DNA of 64,000 nucleotides from Nocardia crassostreae (GCF_001613405.1 NZ_BDCH01000012.1:62001-126000); one strand, 5' to 3'; counted from the stretch's first letter, positions 8,503 to 17,172 are shown. Numbers and translations: made by a program. The notes: generated by a model not told the origin, from the letters alone.

Positions 8503-9084
8503 GTCGGCTGTGGACGCCACGCCAGTGACGTCGACCGGGTCGAGTTCGGCCCGGAGGTCGGCGATTTCGGCAGCCAGTTCGTCCCGCAGCAGGACGCGTT
8601 CGTCCAGGCTGGCGCGCATTCCGGCAATGGTGTCGTCCATGGCCGCCAGGCGGCGGTCCGCACCGAGCAGGTGGTACTCGATGACCGCGCGACGGTCGAC
8701 GACGGCGCTGGCGGTCCTGACCCGCTCCTGGATGTAGGCCAGCCAGGTGGGCGGTTTGGGCATGGGGTCGGTGTCCCAGCCCTGGCGCAGGGCGGCCTTG
8801 GTGGAGAGCACCTTGTCCTTGGATTTGCCCTTGCGCAGATCGGTCAGCTGGGCGAGGGACAGTTTGCCCGCGCTGGTCACGGCGGCGGTGAGCCGGTAGC
8901 GGCCCACCAGGTGCAGTTTGAGTTCGGCGGTGTAGCGGGCGTCGGCGTCGAGCATGCCCACCCAGGGTCCCGCGGTCGCTTCGAGGATCGCCTCCAGGAT
9001 CTCCTGCTGTACGGTGCCGCCGCGCAGGCGGGCGACGCTCACGCGCAGGTGGTCGGGGGTGGCGGTCATCTGGTCCCAGTGCAT
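7861..9084 (-). CDS. hypothetical protein, 3' part antisense to STM4011
   Basis: ATG 9084 follows GCGGGGTCAC. The first ~190 residues look like a real protein, with MTATPDHLRVSVARLRGG, a WVGMLDADARYTAEL region and a coiled-coil-like end (MRASLDERVLLRDELAAEIADL). No stop occurs in this frame until 7861, so about 640 bases would lie antisense to the conserved STM4011 gene; that tail is probably not meaningful. The true C-terminus is likely near 8503 with its stop lost, or the long overlap is real. I do not recognise the family. Confidence 0.4.
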   Translation of the reverse strand: MHWDQMTATPDHLRVSVARLRGGTVQQEILEAILEATAGPWVGMLDADARYTAELKLHLVGRYRLTAAVTSAGKLSLAQLTDLRKGKSKDKVLSTKAALRQGWDTDPMPKPPTWLAYIQERVRTASAVVDRRAVIEYHLLGADRRLAAMDDTIAGMRASLDERVLLRDELAAEIADLRAELDPVDVTGVASTADSADALPVAADEIGRDAFEDPTGENVVQGQGFEVDVADVAVAHGEGTEPRGEGSAVGAVVEVAQDIADEMAAADGAVTVHGQDRGTGAAGLADGAVRVAAVGEERIESGPVGGLGIGVDVAFGGIDPEVDVAGEIGAQPPGVRQMAGEADNADAETDSGRGQIPGLGEEAVVGGLPRMVGAPEGEGLGIGFGEPAGTATEIGLDGDAPDMRFVG

Positions 9085-9200
9085 GTGACCCCGCTTTCTG
9101 GCTGACCGATCGGAACGACTACGGGTACGAAGATATCCGGGACCGGCCTTGGGGCGTGGACGACGTGCTTGCGGTTCGGCGGGAAGGACCGTGCTAAGGG

Positions 9201-9983
9201 TCAGGGGCGGTGCGGGCTGGCGCCGCCGTCGACCACGACGCGCTGGCCGGTGAGATAACCGGCGGCCGGGGACACCAGGAAGTCGATGACATCGGCGACC
9301 TCGGCGGGGCGGCAGACATGTCCGAAGGGGGAGGCGGCGTCGAGATCGGCGGCCTGGCGGGCGGCGCCGCCGGTGACCGCGGCGGTCAGGCGGTCGCCCA
9401 TATCGGTGGCGACCAGGCCCGGGGCGACGATATTGACGTGGATATTGTTGGCGGCTTCCTCTTTGGCGAGGGTGTGGGCGAGGGCTTCCAGGGCCGCCTT
9501 GGCCATGTTGTACGGCGCGCCATTGGCCGCCAGGGTGTGGGCGGCGACGCTGCTGATCATGATGATGTCGCCGCGGTCGCATAGCCGCATGGACGGCAGC
9601 ACCAGGCGGGTGAGATTGTGCGGGCCGAAGGCGTGGACCTGGAGTAGCTTCTCGACCTCGGCGATGGGGGTGTCGGCGACGGTATTGCCGCGGCTGGCGA
9701 TACCGGCATTGTGGACGAGGATGCCGATCGGCCCCAGTTCGCCGACGACCCGGTCCACCATTGCCTCGACGGCGGCGTAGTCCTGCACCGGCGCGTGCAC
9801 GGCGAGGGCCGTGCCGCCCGCGGATTCGATCTGGGCGACGGTGTCCTTGGCGGACTGCTCGTCGCGCGCCCAGTTGACCGCGACCGCCGCACCGCTCGAG
9901 GCCAGCGCCAGCGCGGTGGCGCGGCCGATGCCGCGGCCGCCGCCGGTGATCAGCGCGACTCGGCTCGTCGATGAGTTATCCAT
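9201..9983 (-). CDS. short-chain dehydrogenase/reductase
   Basis: A 260-residue SDR starting at ATG 9983 behind AAGGGG. It has the classical layout: TGGGRGIG cofactor site at the N-terminus, NAGIASRG, catalytic Ser in MISSVAAHT, YNMAK (Y-x-x-x-K), and the substrate-loop PGLVATDMGDR. The C-terminal GQRVVVDGGASP is typical of FabG-like 3-oxoacyl reductases. The cofactor is probably NADP(H). It lies 29 bases after a TetR regulator on the same strand, so the two are likely co-transcribed and self-regulated. Substrate unknown. Confidence 0.88.
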   Translation of the reverse strand: MDNSSTSRVALITGGGRGIGRATALALASSGAAVAVNWARDEQSAKDTVAQIESAGGTALAVHAPVQDYAAVEAMVDRVVGELGPIGILVHNAGIASRGNTVADTPIAEVEKLLQVHAFGPHNLTRLVLPSMRLCDRGDIIMISSVAAHTLAANGAPYNMAKAALEALAHTLAKEEAANNIHVNIVAPGLVATDMGDRLTAAVTGGAARQAADLDAASPFGHVCRPAEVADVIDFLVSPAAGYLTGQRVVVDGGASPHRP

Positions 9984-10012
9984 GTGCGCCCCTTCGGTTT
10001 CCATGAGCAATC

Positions 10013-10624
10013 CTAGGACGCCGCGTACGCTTCCAGGTAGCGCGTCATGGCCAGACGCGCCTCGGCGAGAATGGCCGGATCGCCCGCCGGATCGCGGTGA
10101 TAGGCGAGTTCGAGAATGCGATCGCCCAGCTCGACGGCGATTTCGGTGACCAAGGGAGCGGTGTCCGGGCGTAGCAGGCCGCGGTCGAGCAGCAGGCCGT
10201 GCACCATGCCCGCCAACCGGCGGCGATGTTCGCGCGGATCGGGGAACAGCCCGGCTTCCCGGCGCACGTAGTACATGGCGACGACTTCGGGATGCGAGCG
10301 GTACAGCGTGTGGTGCAGCGCCACGATCTGATCCACGGCATCGGCGATCGAGCCCACCCGGAGTTCCGCCATTCGGGCGGACATGTCCGCGTCGACGCCG
10401 CCGACGCTGCGCAGCGTCAATTCCTGCAGGACCGCTTCGCGATTGGCGAAGTACTGGTAGATCGAGGCGACCGGCACCCCGGCGCGCGCGGCCAGGGCGC
10501 GCGTGGTCACGGCCGCCGGGCCGCCCTCCTCCACCAGTTCCCGGGCCGCCTGCAGGATCTGGTCGACGCGGGCGCGGCTGCGCTGCTGGGTGGGCGCGCG
10601 CCTGCGAGATCCTTCGGTGGACAC
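10013..10624 (-). CDS. TetR/AcrR-family regulator
   Basis: A 203-residue protein with an N-terminal HTH (ILQAARELVEEGGPAAVTTR, then VASIYQYFANREAVL), the classic TetR recognition-helix pattern, and a variable C-terminal ligand domain. It is divergent from the secreted lipase and upstream of the SDR. A 19-base near-palindrome at 10666-10684 in the shared promoter is the likely operator, so it may control both its own operon and the lipase. Ligand unknown, probably a hydrophobic acyl or steroid-like compound (inference from the neighbours). Confidence 0.88.
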   Translation of the reverse strand: MSTEGSRRRAPTQQRSRARVDQILQAARELVEEGGPAAVTTRALAARAGVPVASIYQYFANREAVLQELTLRSVGGVDADMSARMAELRVGSIADAVDQIVALHHTLYRSHPEVVAMYYVRREAGLFPDPREHRRRLAGMVHGLLLDRGLLRPDTAPLVTEIAVELGDRILELAYHRDPAGDPAILAEARLAMTRYLEAYAAS

Positions 10625-10665
10625 GGCTGGTCATCCTTCCACGAGAAATTCTCACTCGAAGAATG

Positions 10666-10684
10666 TGAACATGATTCATGTTCA
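10666..10684. promoter_or_regulatory. near-palindromic operator in divergent promoter
   Basis: TGAACATGATTCATGTTCA reads the same on both strands except at the centre. It lies 42 bases upstream of the TetR start and 67 bases upstream of the lipase start, and is a good candidate for the TetR binding site. Confidence 0.55.
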
Positions 10685-10715
10685 TGTTAGCGTCTCTGTG
10701 TTCATCGGCTCGCTG

Positions 10716-10755
10716 TTCGTAAGGTTCGGAATGAATTCGTAAGGTTCGGAATGAA
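10716..10755 (+). repeat. 20-base tandem duplication over the lipase start
   Basis: The unit ttcgtaaggttcggaatgaa occurs twice in a row (10716-10735 and 10736-10755). Both copies carry the AAGG site and an ATG. The first copy opens a three-codon frame (ATG AAT TCG TAA) just before the lipase ATG at 10751. Confidence 0.95.
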
Positions 10756-11674
10756 GTTGGCAGGTCTGCTGGCCGCGCTCGCGATCGCGGCGACGGTGGG
10801 AAGCGGTGCGGCGGCGGCCGAGCTGCCGGTGCCGTACGGCAATGGGGAAATGCTGCGGATCGCGGCTACCGACTGGAACGGTGCGGTGGCCGGGGCCAAC
10901 GACTTCGGGTGCAAGCCCTCGGCCGCGAATCCGAAACCCGTTGTGCTGGTGGGGTCGACATTCCTGTCCGAGGCGGTCAACTGGACCGCGCTCGCGCCGT
11001 ACCTGCACAACCGGGGGTTCTGCGTCTTCACCCTCGACTACGGGCAGACGATGTACCCCGTCGCGCCGGGACTCAACGGCATGGACCCGATTCCCTTGTC
11101 GGCGAGCGAGGTCGGCGCGCTGGTCGATCGCGTGCTCGCCGCGACGGGAGCCGACAAGGTCGACGTGGTGGCGCATTCGCAAGGCGGTGTGGTCGCCCGC
11201 TACTACGCCAACCAGCTGGGCGGCGCGGCCGAGATCGACCGCATGGTGCTGCTGTCCTCGCCCTACACGATGACCGGCCTGCCGATCGATGTCATGGACG
11301 TGGCGAGCCGCGTCATTCCGCGCGACCTCTACGACGCGATCCTCTACAACGGCGCGATCCAGCCCTTGGGCCTCAACCTCCTCGACCCCTGGTCGATCAC
11401 CGAAGCCCAAGTCCTGCAACCGAACATCCGCTACACCCAGATCACCGACATCGCCGACGAAATGGGGCTGCTGGGCGGCATGCACGCGCCCGCCGGTGCA
11501 CCCAATGCCGAAACCCGGTACATAGACGCGGTCTGCCCCACCGACTTCTCCCAGCATTTCGCCCAGCCCTACTCGCCGACCGCGGTGGCCATGATCGCCA
11601 ACACCCTGGACCCGGTGCACCCGGTAACCCCACCGTGCACCGTCGTGCCCCTCTACTCGGTGGCACAGCGCTAG
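10751..11674 (+). CDS. secreted lipase, alpha/beta fold (class 2 type)
   Basis: A 307-residue protein with a clean Sec signal peptide (MKLAGLLAALAIAATVGSGAAAA) likely cleaved after AAA. The mature part has the oxyanion region VVLVGSTFLSEAVNW, the nucleophile elbow VVAHSQGGVVARYY (G-x-S-x-G replaced by A-H-S-Q-G), and a late DPVHP that could supply the acid and His. Cys pairs (FGCKPS, GFCVFT; DAVCPTD, PPCTV) suggest two disulfides. It resembles actinobacterial triacylglycerol or cutinase-like lipases. It lies opposite the TetR gene with a presumed operator between. Confidence 0.82.
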   Translation: MKLAGLLAALAIAATVGSGAAAAELPVPYGNGEMLRIAATDWNGAVAGANDFGCKPSAANPKPVVLVGSTFLSEAVNWTALAPYLHNRGFCVFTLDYGQTMYPVAPGLNGMDPIPLSASEVGALVDRVLAATGADKVDVVAHSQGGVVARYYANQLGGAAEIDRMVLLSSPYTMTGLPIDVMDVASRVIPRDLYDAILYNGAIQPLGLNLLDPWSITEAQVLQPNIRYTQITDIADEMGLLGGMHAPAGAPNAETRYIDAVCPTDFSQHFAQPYSPTAVAMIANTLDPVHPVTPPCTVVPLYSVAQR

Positions 11675-11676
11675 CG

Positions 11677-11720
11677 CCGTGGGTACGGAGTCGCCGGAGG
11701 GGAGGACTCCGTACCCACGG
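11677..11720. terminator. strong hairpin between convergent genes
   Basis: A perfect 16-base inverted repeat, CCGTGGGTACGGAGTC and its complement, with a 12-base loop, 3 bases after the lipase stop and 60 bases beyond the SLOG-gene stop. No U-run; likely serves both directions. Confidence 0.75.
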
Positions 11721-11779
11721 CCGGTGCCCCATGGTGATCAAGCTCCACGACGATGACCCGGCAATGGAAGGTAGTGAAG

Positions 11780-12259
11780 TCAGGGGCGTTCGGCGTCGGG
11801 GGGCCAGAGGATGGTGATGGGGATGTTGCGGTGGCGGGCGGCGGCTACTACGTCGGCGGTGCCGCCGTAGCCGCGGGCGGGTTTGCCGTCCCAGACCGCC
11901 AGGAGTTCGTCGGCGTCCTCGAGCATGCGGAGGTTGCCTGCTTGGTGGGCTTGGGAATCGGATTCCTCGTGGTCGAGTTCGATTATCTCGGAGGCGGCGG
12001 CCAGGAGGCGGTCGTAGACGGGGTGGTGGGCGGTGGGGAGGCTTTGGCGGTATTGGCGGGCGGGGACTATGGCTATGAGGTGGCCGCCGTGTTCGAGGAT
12101 GGCTTGGGCGAAGAGGGAGTCGGGGCCGTCGGCGAGGCAGCTCACGCCGTAGAGGGGTGGGGTGGCGCGTTTGCCTACCGCGGCGTGCAGGGCGGCGGTG
12201 ACCAGCTCCAGGGTGACGGGTGGGAGGCCGCGGTGGCCGGTGATGGCGACGCGGGTCAT
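11780..12259 (-). CDS. SLOG-fold protein (predicted nucleotide-binding)
   Basis: A 159-residue protein beginning MTRVAITGHRGLPPVT; the ITGHRGL start and the later WDGKPARGYGGTADVV are typical of SLOG/Rossmann proteins related to LOG, DprA and nucleoside 2-deoxyribosyltransferases. ADGPDSLFAQA and GGHLIAIVPA fit the ligand-binding loops. Such proteins often sense or cleave nucleotides and many sit in conflict systems. Its ATG overlaps the stop of the HTH-TPR gene by 4 bases, so the two are translationally coupled. Function here is unknown. Confidence 0.7.
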   Translation of the reverse strand: MTRVAITGHRGLPPVTLELVTAALHAAVGKRATPPLYGVSCLADGPDSLFAQAILEHGGHLIAIVPARQYRQSLPTAHHPVYDRLLAAASEIIELDHEESDSQAHQAGNLRMLEDADELLAVWDGKPARGYGGTADVVAAARHRNIPITILWPPDAERP

Positions 12260-13500
12260 TGGTCACGTCCGTAGAGGGTTGCCAGGGCTTCGTCGAGGGC
12301 CCTCGCTTCTACGGTACAGGGCGGGAGGGCCGCGCGGAATGTCCTGGCGGTACGGGTGATTCGTTCGCTGTGGTAGGTGAGGCCGACGGTGAGGGCCTCG
12401 GCGGCCAGGGCGCAGCCCGCTTCTATATCGTCGCTGCGGGCCAGAACCTGGGCGTGCTCGACCTGGACCAGGGCGCGGGGTTTCGCGGCGGTCAGGGCCG
12501 AACCGGCGGTGAGGAAAGCGCGGTGGGCGGCGCGGTGGTCGCCGAGGCGGGAGAGGGCCGCGGCTTGGTAGCGGGCGGCTTTGGGGACGTCGAAGACGAA
12601 GACCCACGGCCATTGCGGTTCGCCGCGTTGGCGATCCGCCAGACGGTCGGCGCGGCGCATGGCGCCGAAGGCATTGGTTCTGTCGCCGGTGGCGGCGTAG
12701 GCGACGGCCAGCAGGGAGGCGAGCCAGGCGGTGGCGCTGTCGGGGGCGTCGGGGCCGAGTTGGTTGGCGGCCGTGCGCAGCAGGGTGAGCCCGGCGCGGG
12801 CGTCGCCCATCTCCACCGCGTAGTGGCCGAGGCTGGCCGTCATATAGGCGACCAGCAGCGGATGATGGGTGCGCTCGGCATGGCGGATGGCCTCCACGTA
12901 GCGCCGCCGCGCCGCCGCGTCGTCACCGCGATCGGCCGCCAGCCACGCTGCCAGACCGGCGATTTCGGACAGCGCCCGGAACCCGCTGGAGGTGCGCAGC
13001 CGATCCCGGACTACTCCGGCGACCAGGTTCAGATGCGCATCCACCACCGGCGCCAGCCGATCCGACGGCACCGAGGATTCCATCCGCCGGTAATTGCCGG
13101 TCGGCCCGGCCATGGTGTCGATCAACTCGTTCTCGGTGGGCGCGGCATTGGACAGCACCGCCCCCGTGGTGACCACGAGCGCGCTCGACAGGAACTGCTT
13201 GCGGTTCACGCTCTCGTCATCCGCTGTCCGGGCCGGTTTGGCGAAGCCGAGCTCGGCATCGGTCGCCACATTCAGCACCGCGCGCAGTGCGGCGCGGTAA
13301 TGCTTTCGCGGCCACGTCGTTTCACCTCGCTCCCACTTGCCGACGTGCCTCTCGTCGACGGCGCCGCGCTTGCTGGTGATCCGGAAGACGTGGTCGTTGA
13401 CGGCGTCCGCCAACTCCCGGCGAGTCATGGATTGACCTGGCGCACCGGGTGATTCCATACGTGAGCGAGCGGCGACGAACAGCTCGTTCCGTCCGGTCAC
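12256..13500 (-). CDS. XRE-type HTH regulator with TPR-like repeats
   Basis: A 414-residue protein starting GTG 13500 (reads VTGRNELFVAARSRMESPG) with GAGAGG upstream. The N-terminus has the HTH pattern SMTRRELADAVND ... RHVGKWERGETTWPR found in many actinobacterial regulators, followed by RKQFLSSALVVTTGAVLS and then alpha-helical TPR-like repeats (LAAWLAADRGDDAAARRRYV, AYMTASLGHYAVEMGDARAG, YQAAALSRLGDHRAAHRAFL). These regulators commonly pair with a small downstream effector; here it is the SLOG protein. Signal unknown. Confidence 0.8.
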   Translation of the reverse strand: MTGRNELFVAARSRMESPGAPGQSMTRRELADAVNDHVFRITSKRGAVDERHVGKWERGETTWPRKHYRAALRAVLNVATDAELGFAKPARTADDESVNRKQFLSSALVVTTGAVLSNAAPTENELIDTMAGPTGNYRRMESSVPSDRLAPVVDAHLNLVAGVVRDRLRTSSGFRALSEIAGLAAWLAADRGDDAAARRRYVEAIRHAERTHHPLLVAYMTASLGHYAVEMGDARAGLTLLRTAANQLGPDAPDSATAWLASLLAVAYAATGDRTNAFGAMRRADRLADRQRGEPQWPWVFVFDVPKAARYQAAALSRLGDHRAAHRAFLTAGSALTAAKPRALVQVEHAQVLARSDDIEAGCALAAEALTVGLTYHSERITRTARTFRAALPPCTVEARALDEALATLYGRDQ

Positions 13501-13678
13501 GGCATGCGGCCTCTCTGCTGGACCTCTCCCGAGAATAGGTCTTCCACGGATTTGCCGTGCCGTCATGACCCAGGTTTGCCCAGTACTTTCCCCGCCGGAA
13601 GCCATCGAGGAAATCCGTTCGAGCAACGAACGTTGAAGTCGGCAAAGACATTGGGCGCGGACACCTCGAAGGTTAGCC

Positions 13679-13990
13679 ATGACAACCGAACTCAGCGCGA
13701 TCGGATGGTTGCGGAGTGACATATCCGGCATACGGCAGGAAACGGACGAGGCCGAAATCCGCGGCCTGGCCGGTCGGCTCGGCTACGACCTGCGCAAGAC
13801 GGTCGTCTTCGGGCCGCTCACCGATCAGCCGTTGCGGCGATTGCGCGTGCTGATCTCGCGCCTCGATCTCGATGCCGTCATCGTGCCGAGCGCGGCGCAT
13901 TTCGACGGGGGAGCGGTGCCCGCGGAACTCGTGGCGGTCGCGGACATCATCACGGTGTCGCCCGAGGTGACCTACGTGCGGTCCCCGTAG
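13679..13990 (+). CDS. small hypothetical protein, resolvase-N-terminus-like
   Basis: A 103-residue protein, ATG 13679. It reads IGWLRSDISGIRQETDEAEI ... LGYDLRKTVVFGPL ... LDAVIVPSAAHFDGG, a pattern reminiscent of the N-terminal domain of serine recombinases (G-Y-x-R, D-x-Q-x-x-x-I, D-x-V-x-V). There is no DNA-binding domain, and the catalytic Ser is not in a standard context, so recombinase activity is unlikely. It is divergent from the HTH-TPR gene across a 178-base intergenic region. Confidence 0.6.
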   Translation: MTTELSAIGWLRSDISGIRQETDEAEIRGLAGRLGYDLRKTVVFGPLTDQPLRRLRVLISRLDLDAVIVPSAAHFDGGAVPAELVAVADIITVSPEVTYVRSP

Positions 13991-14021
13991 TGAGCCGGAT
14001 CACTCCGATTGATCTTGCTGC

Positions 14022-14038
14022 ATACCCCTATGGGGTAT
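14022..14038. promoter_or_regulatory. CsoR-like copper operator
   Basis: ATACCCCTATGGGGTAT, with 7-base arms around a TAT centre, overlapping a likely -10 box (TATAAA at 14036-14041). It matches the shape of CsoR-type operators (ATACCC...GGGTAT) upstream of a His-rich protein gene. A related site occurs at 31218-31234. Confidence 0.6.
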
Positions 14039-14086
14039 AAATTTCTCTCCATCGGAACACCGAGAACGATAGAGGGAGACGCGGAA

Positions 14087-14902
14087 ATGACTACTCACGC
14101 GCACGCCGACCATGCCGCGCACAACGCGCACGCCGGACACGATGCGCCCGCGGGACACGACGCGCATGCCGCGCACGCCGCCGGTCTGCCCGGCGGCCTG
14201 CGGATCACCCAGGACGGCTACACCCTCCAGCTCGCCGAAACCATCATCGGCGCAGGCGAAGTCGACTTCCGCTTCCAGATCCTGGGCCCCGACGGCAAGC
14301 CCGTCACCGACTACACCCCCATCCACGACCGCGACCTGCACCTCATCATCGTGCAGCGCGAACTGACCGGCTTCTGGCACGTCCACCCCGAACTCGCCGC
14401 CGACGGCACCTGGGCGGTCCGGCTGAACCTGCCCGCCGCCGGGGCCTACCGCGCCTTCACCGATATCGCCCCGACCGCCCTCGGCCAGACCATCACGCTC
14501 GGAGCGGATTTCGCCATCCCCGGCGACTACGCCCCGCAACCGGCCCCCGAGCCCACCCGGACCGTCGCGGTCGACGGCTACGAGGTGACCCTCGACGGCG
14601 ATCTCGTCCCCGGCGCCGGCCGCCTGCTCACCCTCACCGTGCACAAGGACGGCGCGCCCGTCACCGATCTGCAGCCCTACCTGGCCGCCTTCGGCCACTT
14701 GGTGGTCCTGCGCGCCGGTGATCTCGCCTATGTCCACGTCCACCCGAACGGCGAACCGGGCGACGGCGTGACCGCCCCCGGCCCGGACATCACCTTCCAC
14801 ACCGCCGTCCCGGGCCCCGGCGTCTACCGCCTGTTCCTGGACTTCAAGCATGGCGACACCGTCCGCACCGCCGCCTTCACCCTGCCCACCGCCCACCACT
14901 GA
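14087..14902 (+). CDS. His-rich metal-binding-type protein
   Basis: A 271-residue protein starting ATG 14087 after AGAGGGAG. The N-terminus is a His/Ala/Asp/Gly-rich tail (THAHADHAAHNAHAGHDA), followed by two beta-rich halves, each with a His pair (GFWHVHPEL and LAYVHVHPNG). There is no signal peptide, so it should be cytoplasmic unless exported unconventionally. The CsoR-like operator upstream and the adjacent ZIP and multicopper oxidase genes support copper or other soft-metal handling. I know no assigned function for this layout. Confidence 0.65.
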   Translation: MTTHAHADHAAHNAHAGHDAPAGHDAHAAHAAGLPGGLRITQDGYTLQLAETIIGAGEVDFRFQILGPDGKPVTDYTPIHDRDLHLIIVQRELTGFWHVHPELAADGTWAVRLNLPAAGAYRAFTDIAPTALGQTITLGADFAIPGDYAPQPAPEPTRTVAVDGYEVTLDGDLVPGAGRLLTLTVHKDGAPVTDLQPYLAAFGHLVVLRAGDLAYVHVHPNGEPGDGVTAPGPDITFHTAVPGPGVYRLFLDFKHGDTVRTAAFTLPTAHH

Positions 14903-14947
14903 AACCGGACCACCACTGAAACCGGAACCGGGCGAGCTGATCCCGCC

Positions 14948-16150
14948 TCAGGCGGTGACCAGCAGCCCGGTCAGGTACATGATGAGAATCCCGCCGATGA
15001 TGCCGGTGATCGCGGTGGCGTCGGCCCGCTCGTGCCCCTCGGCCCGCAGCGCGGGCAGGATCTGCACGATCACCTGAACGATCGCGCCCACGCCGACACC
15101 CAGTAGCAGCGCCGACATTTCGGCATTGTTGACCGAAGCGCCGACCACCGCGCCCAGCATCGCGGGCGCACCCGCCAGCAGTCCGAGCGCGAGAAGGACC
15201 CACAGGCGCGTGCGCTCGCGGACGAGCGGCGCGACAATGGCCACGCCCTCGGTGGTGTTGTGAATGGCGAACCCGAGAATCAGGAACGCCCCCAGCGCCA
15301 ATTCGCCCACGGCATAGGCGGATCCGATGGCCAGCCCCTCGCCGAGATTGTGCAGGCCGATGCCGAAGGCGATCATGGCGGCCAGCCGCAGCCCGGAGGC
15401 CCCCGCGTCCGCGGCCCGCGTGCGCCGGGCGCGCATCCAGCGGCCGAGCGCGGTCAGCGCGAGGAAGGCCAGCCCCGCGCCGAGCAGGACCAGTTCGCCG
15501 CCGCCGAACGCCCCGCCGGACTCCCCGCCCAGTTCGAGGCCCTCATTGGCGCCGTCGACCGCCAGGAACACCAGCAGCCCGACGGTGACCGCCAGCAGCA
15601 TCCGCAGCGCACCGGATCCGGCCCGGCGGGCCAGCGGCAGCACCAGCATGCCCAGCAGCACCGGAATCACGCCGACATAGATGCCGAGCAGCGCCATGGG
15701 CCCGAAGAACGACCCGTCCGGCTCCGGGGTCGCCACCGCCAGCGGTATCTCGTGCTCGACGATCAGCCCGGTGGAGGTGAGCATGGACACCAGATAGGGC
15801 TGCCCCTCCCGTCACGGATAGTTCAATTCCAGTGTGGCCGAGCCCATCCGGCCGATGGCGTCCTCCCCGCCGCTGACATCGACGAAGGCGTCGTTGACGA
15901 ACACCTGGCCGATGGTGACCGGATCGGGCCCGGTATTGCGCACCGTGAGTTCGATGACGTCCTCGCGAAACACGGTGCGCTCCAACGCGACTTCCTCCAC
16001 CGGCGGCCCGAGCCGATCCGGCAGCGCGCGCCCGCCGAGCAATCCCAGCCCGGCCAGGACGGCCGCGATCAACAGCGCCAGCCCGGCCCACCCCACCCAG
16101 GCCGGGAATCGCGCCGTGGTCTCCGGTGCGCTCGCCGCGGGTTCGCTCAT
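14948..16150 (-). pseudogene. ZIP-family metal transporter split by an in-frame TGA
   Basis: ATG 16150 opens a frame with one membrane segment (WAGLALLIAAVLAGLGLLGG), an immunoglobulin-like lumenal part, and then a TGA at codon 113 (15812-15814) inside LNYP*REGQPYLVSML. The same frame continues through several membrane segments with the ZIP motifs GIGLHNLGEGLAIG and FAIHNTTEGVAIV to 14948. A TGG (Trp) at the stop would give a single 400-residue protein. As read, only a 280-residue piece from an internal ATG (15784 or so) might be made. The start overlaps the multicopper-oxidase stop by 4 bases (ATGA), so the two form an operon. Confidence 0.75.
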
Positions 16151-17172
16151 GACTCGCTCACCTCGAAGAATCCCATCCAGCCCAGTTCCGCGAATTCGGT
16201 TTTGTGGGCGTGGAACATGAACTTCCCGGCATGCGGGAACCGCAGTTCGCAGATGCCGCGCTGCCCCTGCGCCTGCACGATGGTGTCGGTGAATTCGGCA
16301 GGGGTGAGCCGGGTTCCGGTCGGGTAGTACTCGAAGAAGTTGCCGTGGATGTGGAAGCTGTTGATGGGGTCGTACTCCAGCACATTGACCAGGTAGATCC
16401 GCACCAGCTCATCGCGTTTCACCTGCACCGGCTCGTGCATGAAGTGGAACGGAATCCCATTGACCGCGTACAGCTGATTGCCCTCGCCGTCGAATGTGGT
16501 GTTGTAGCCGTGCATCACCATGACCAGCTCGTGGGCGGCGGGCCGCGGCTGCTTGGGATCCACGATGAAGGTGCTGTACATGCCGCGCGCGATGTGCTCG
16601 GCCAGCGGACTCACATGGCAGTGGTAGAGATGCAAACCGAAAGGCGTGGCATCGAATTCGTAGGTGAACGATTCACCGGGCTCGATGACGCCGCGCCCGA
16701 TGCCGGGAATGCCGTCCATCTCCGCGGGATGAATGCCGTGGAAATGCATGGTGTGCGGATGTTCCGAGCCGTTGAAGAAGGTCACCCGCAGCAGATCCCC
16801 CTCGGTGCAGCGCAGGGTGGGCCCCGGAATGCGGGAGTTGAACGTCCACGCCGGAAAGCTCACTCCCGGAGCCACTTCCAGATCCTGATCGCGCGCCACC
16901 ACCTGCCATTCCCGTAGCGTGCGCCCATCGGGCAGGGTGGACACCGTGCCGGTGTCGAAGTCGCGCAGAACATCGGTCGGATTGAACCCGTTGGCCGCGT
17001 GATCGACCACCGCCCCCAGCCGGAAAGTGGGCCCCTCGATCCCGCCCCCGTGCCCGGAATGCCCTGCCGAGGCCACCGCGGGCGCATCGAACACTCGGGT
17101 GGATCCCAGTGCCAGACCCGCCGACCCGGCCATGGCTCCACCGATCAGAAACCCCCGCCGTGACTGCTTCAT
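16147..17172 (-). CDS. Tat-exported multicopper oxidase
   Basis: A 341-residue protein from ATG 17172 with GGAG 6 bases before it. It begins MKQSRRGFLIGGAMAGSAG, a twin-arginine signal. Copper ligands are visible in four clusters: HTMHFHGIHP, HLYHCHVSPLAEH, INSFHIHGNFFEYY and KFMFHAHKTEFAELGWMG. It is short for a three-domain laccase and looks like a two-cupredoxin-domain enzyme related to copper nitrite reductases and small laccases. It likely oxidises copper or phenolics outside the membrane. It is operonic with the ZIP gene and divergent from the EmbR-like gene. Confidence 0.85.
   Translation of the reverse strand: MKQSRRGFLIGGAMAGSAGLALGSTRVFDAPAVASAGHSGHGGGIEGPTFRLGAVVDHAANGFNPTDVLRDFDTGTVSTLPDGRTLREWQVVARDQDLEVAPGVSFPAWTFNSRIPGPTLRCTEGDLLRVTFFNGSEHPHTMHFHGIHPAEMDGIPGIGRGVIEPGESFTYEFDATPFGLHLYHCHVSPLAEHIARGMYSTFIVDPKQPRPAAHELVMVMHGYNTTFDGEGNQLYAVNGIPFHFMHEPVQVKRDELVRIYLVNVLEYDPINSFHIHGNFFEYYPTGTRLTPAEFTDTIVQAQGQRGICELRFPHAGKFMFHAHKTEFAELGWMGFFEVSES

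Noticed and set aside
13679..13990. Functional site-specific recombinase
   Set aside because: Only a resolvase-like N-terminal pattern is present, without a clear catalytic Ser context or DNA-binding domain.
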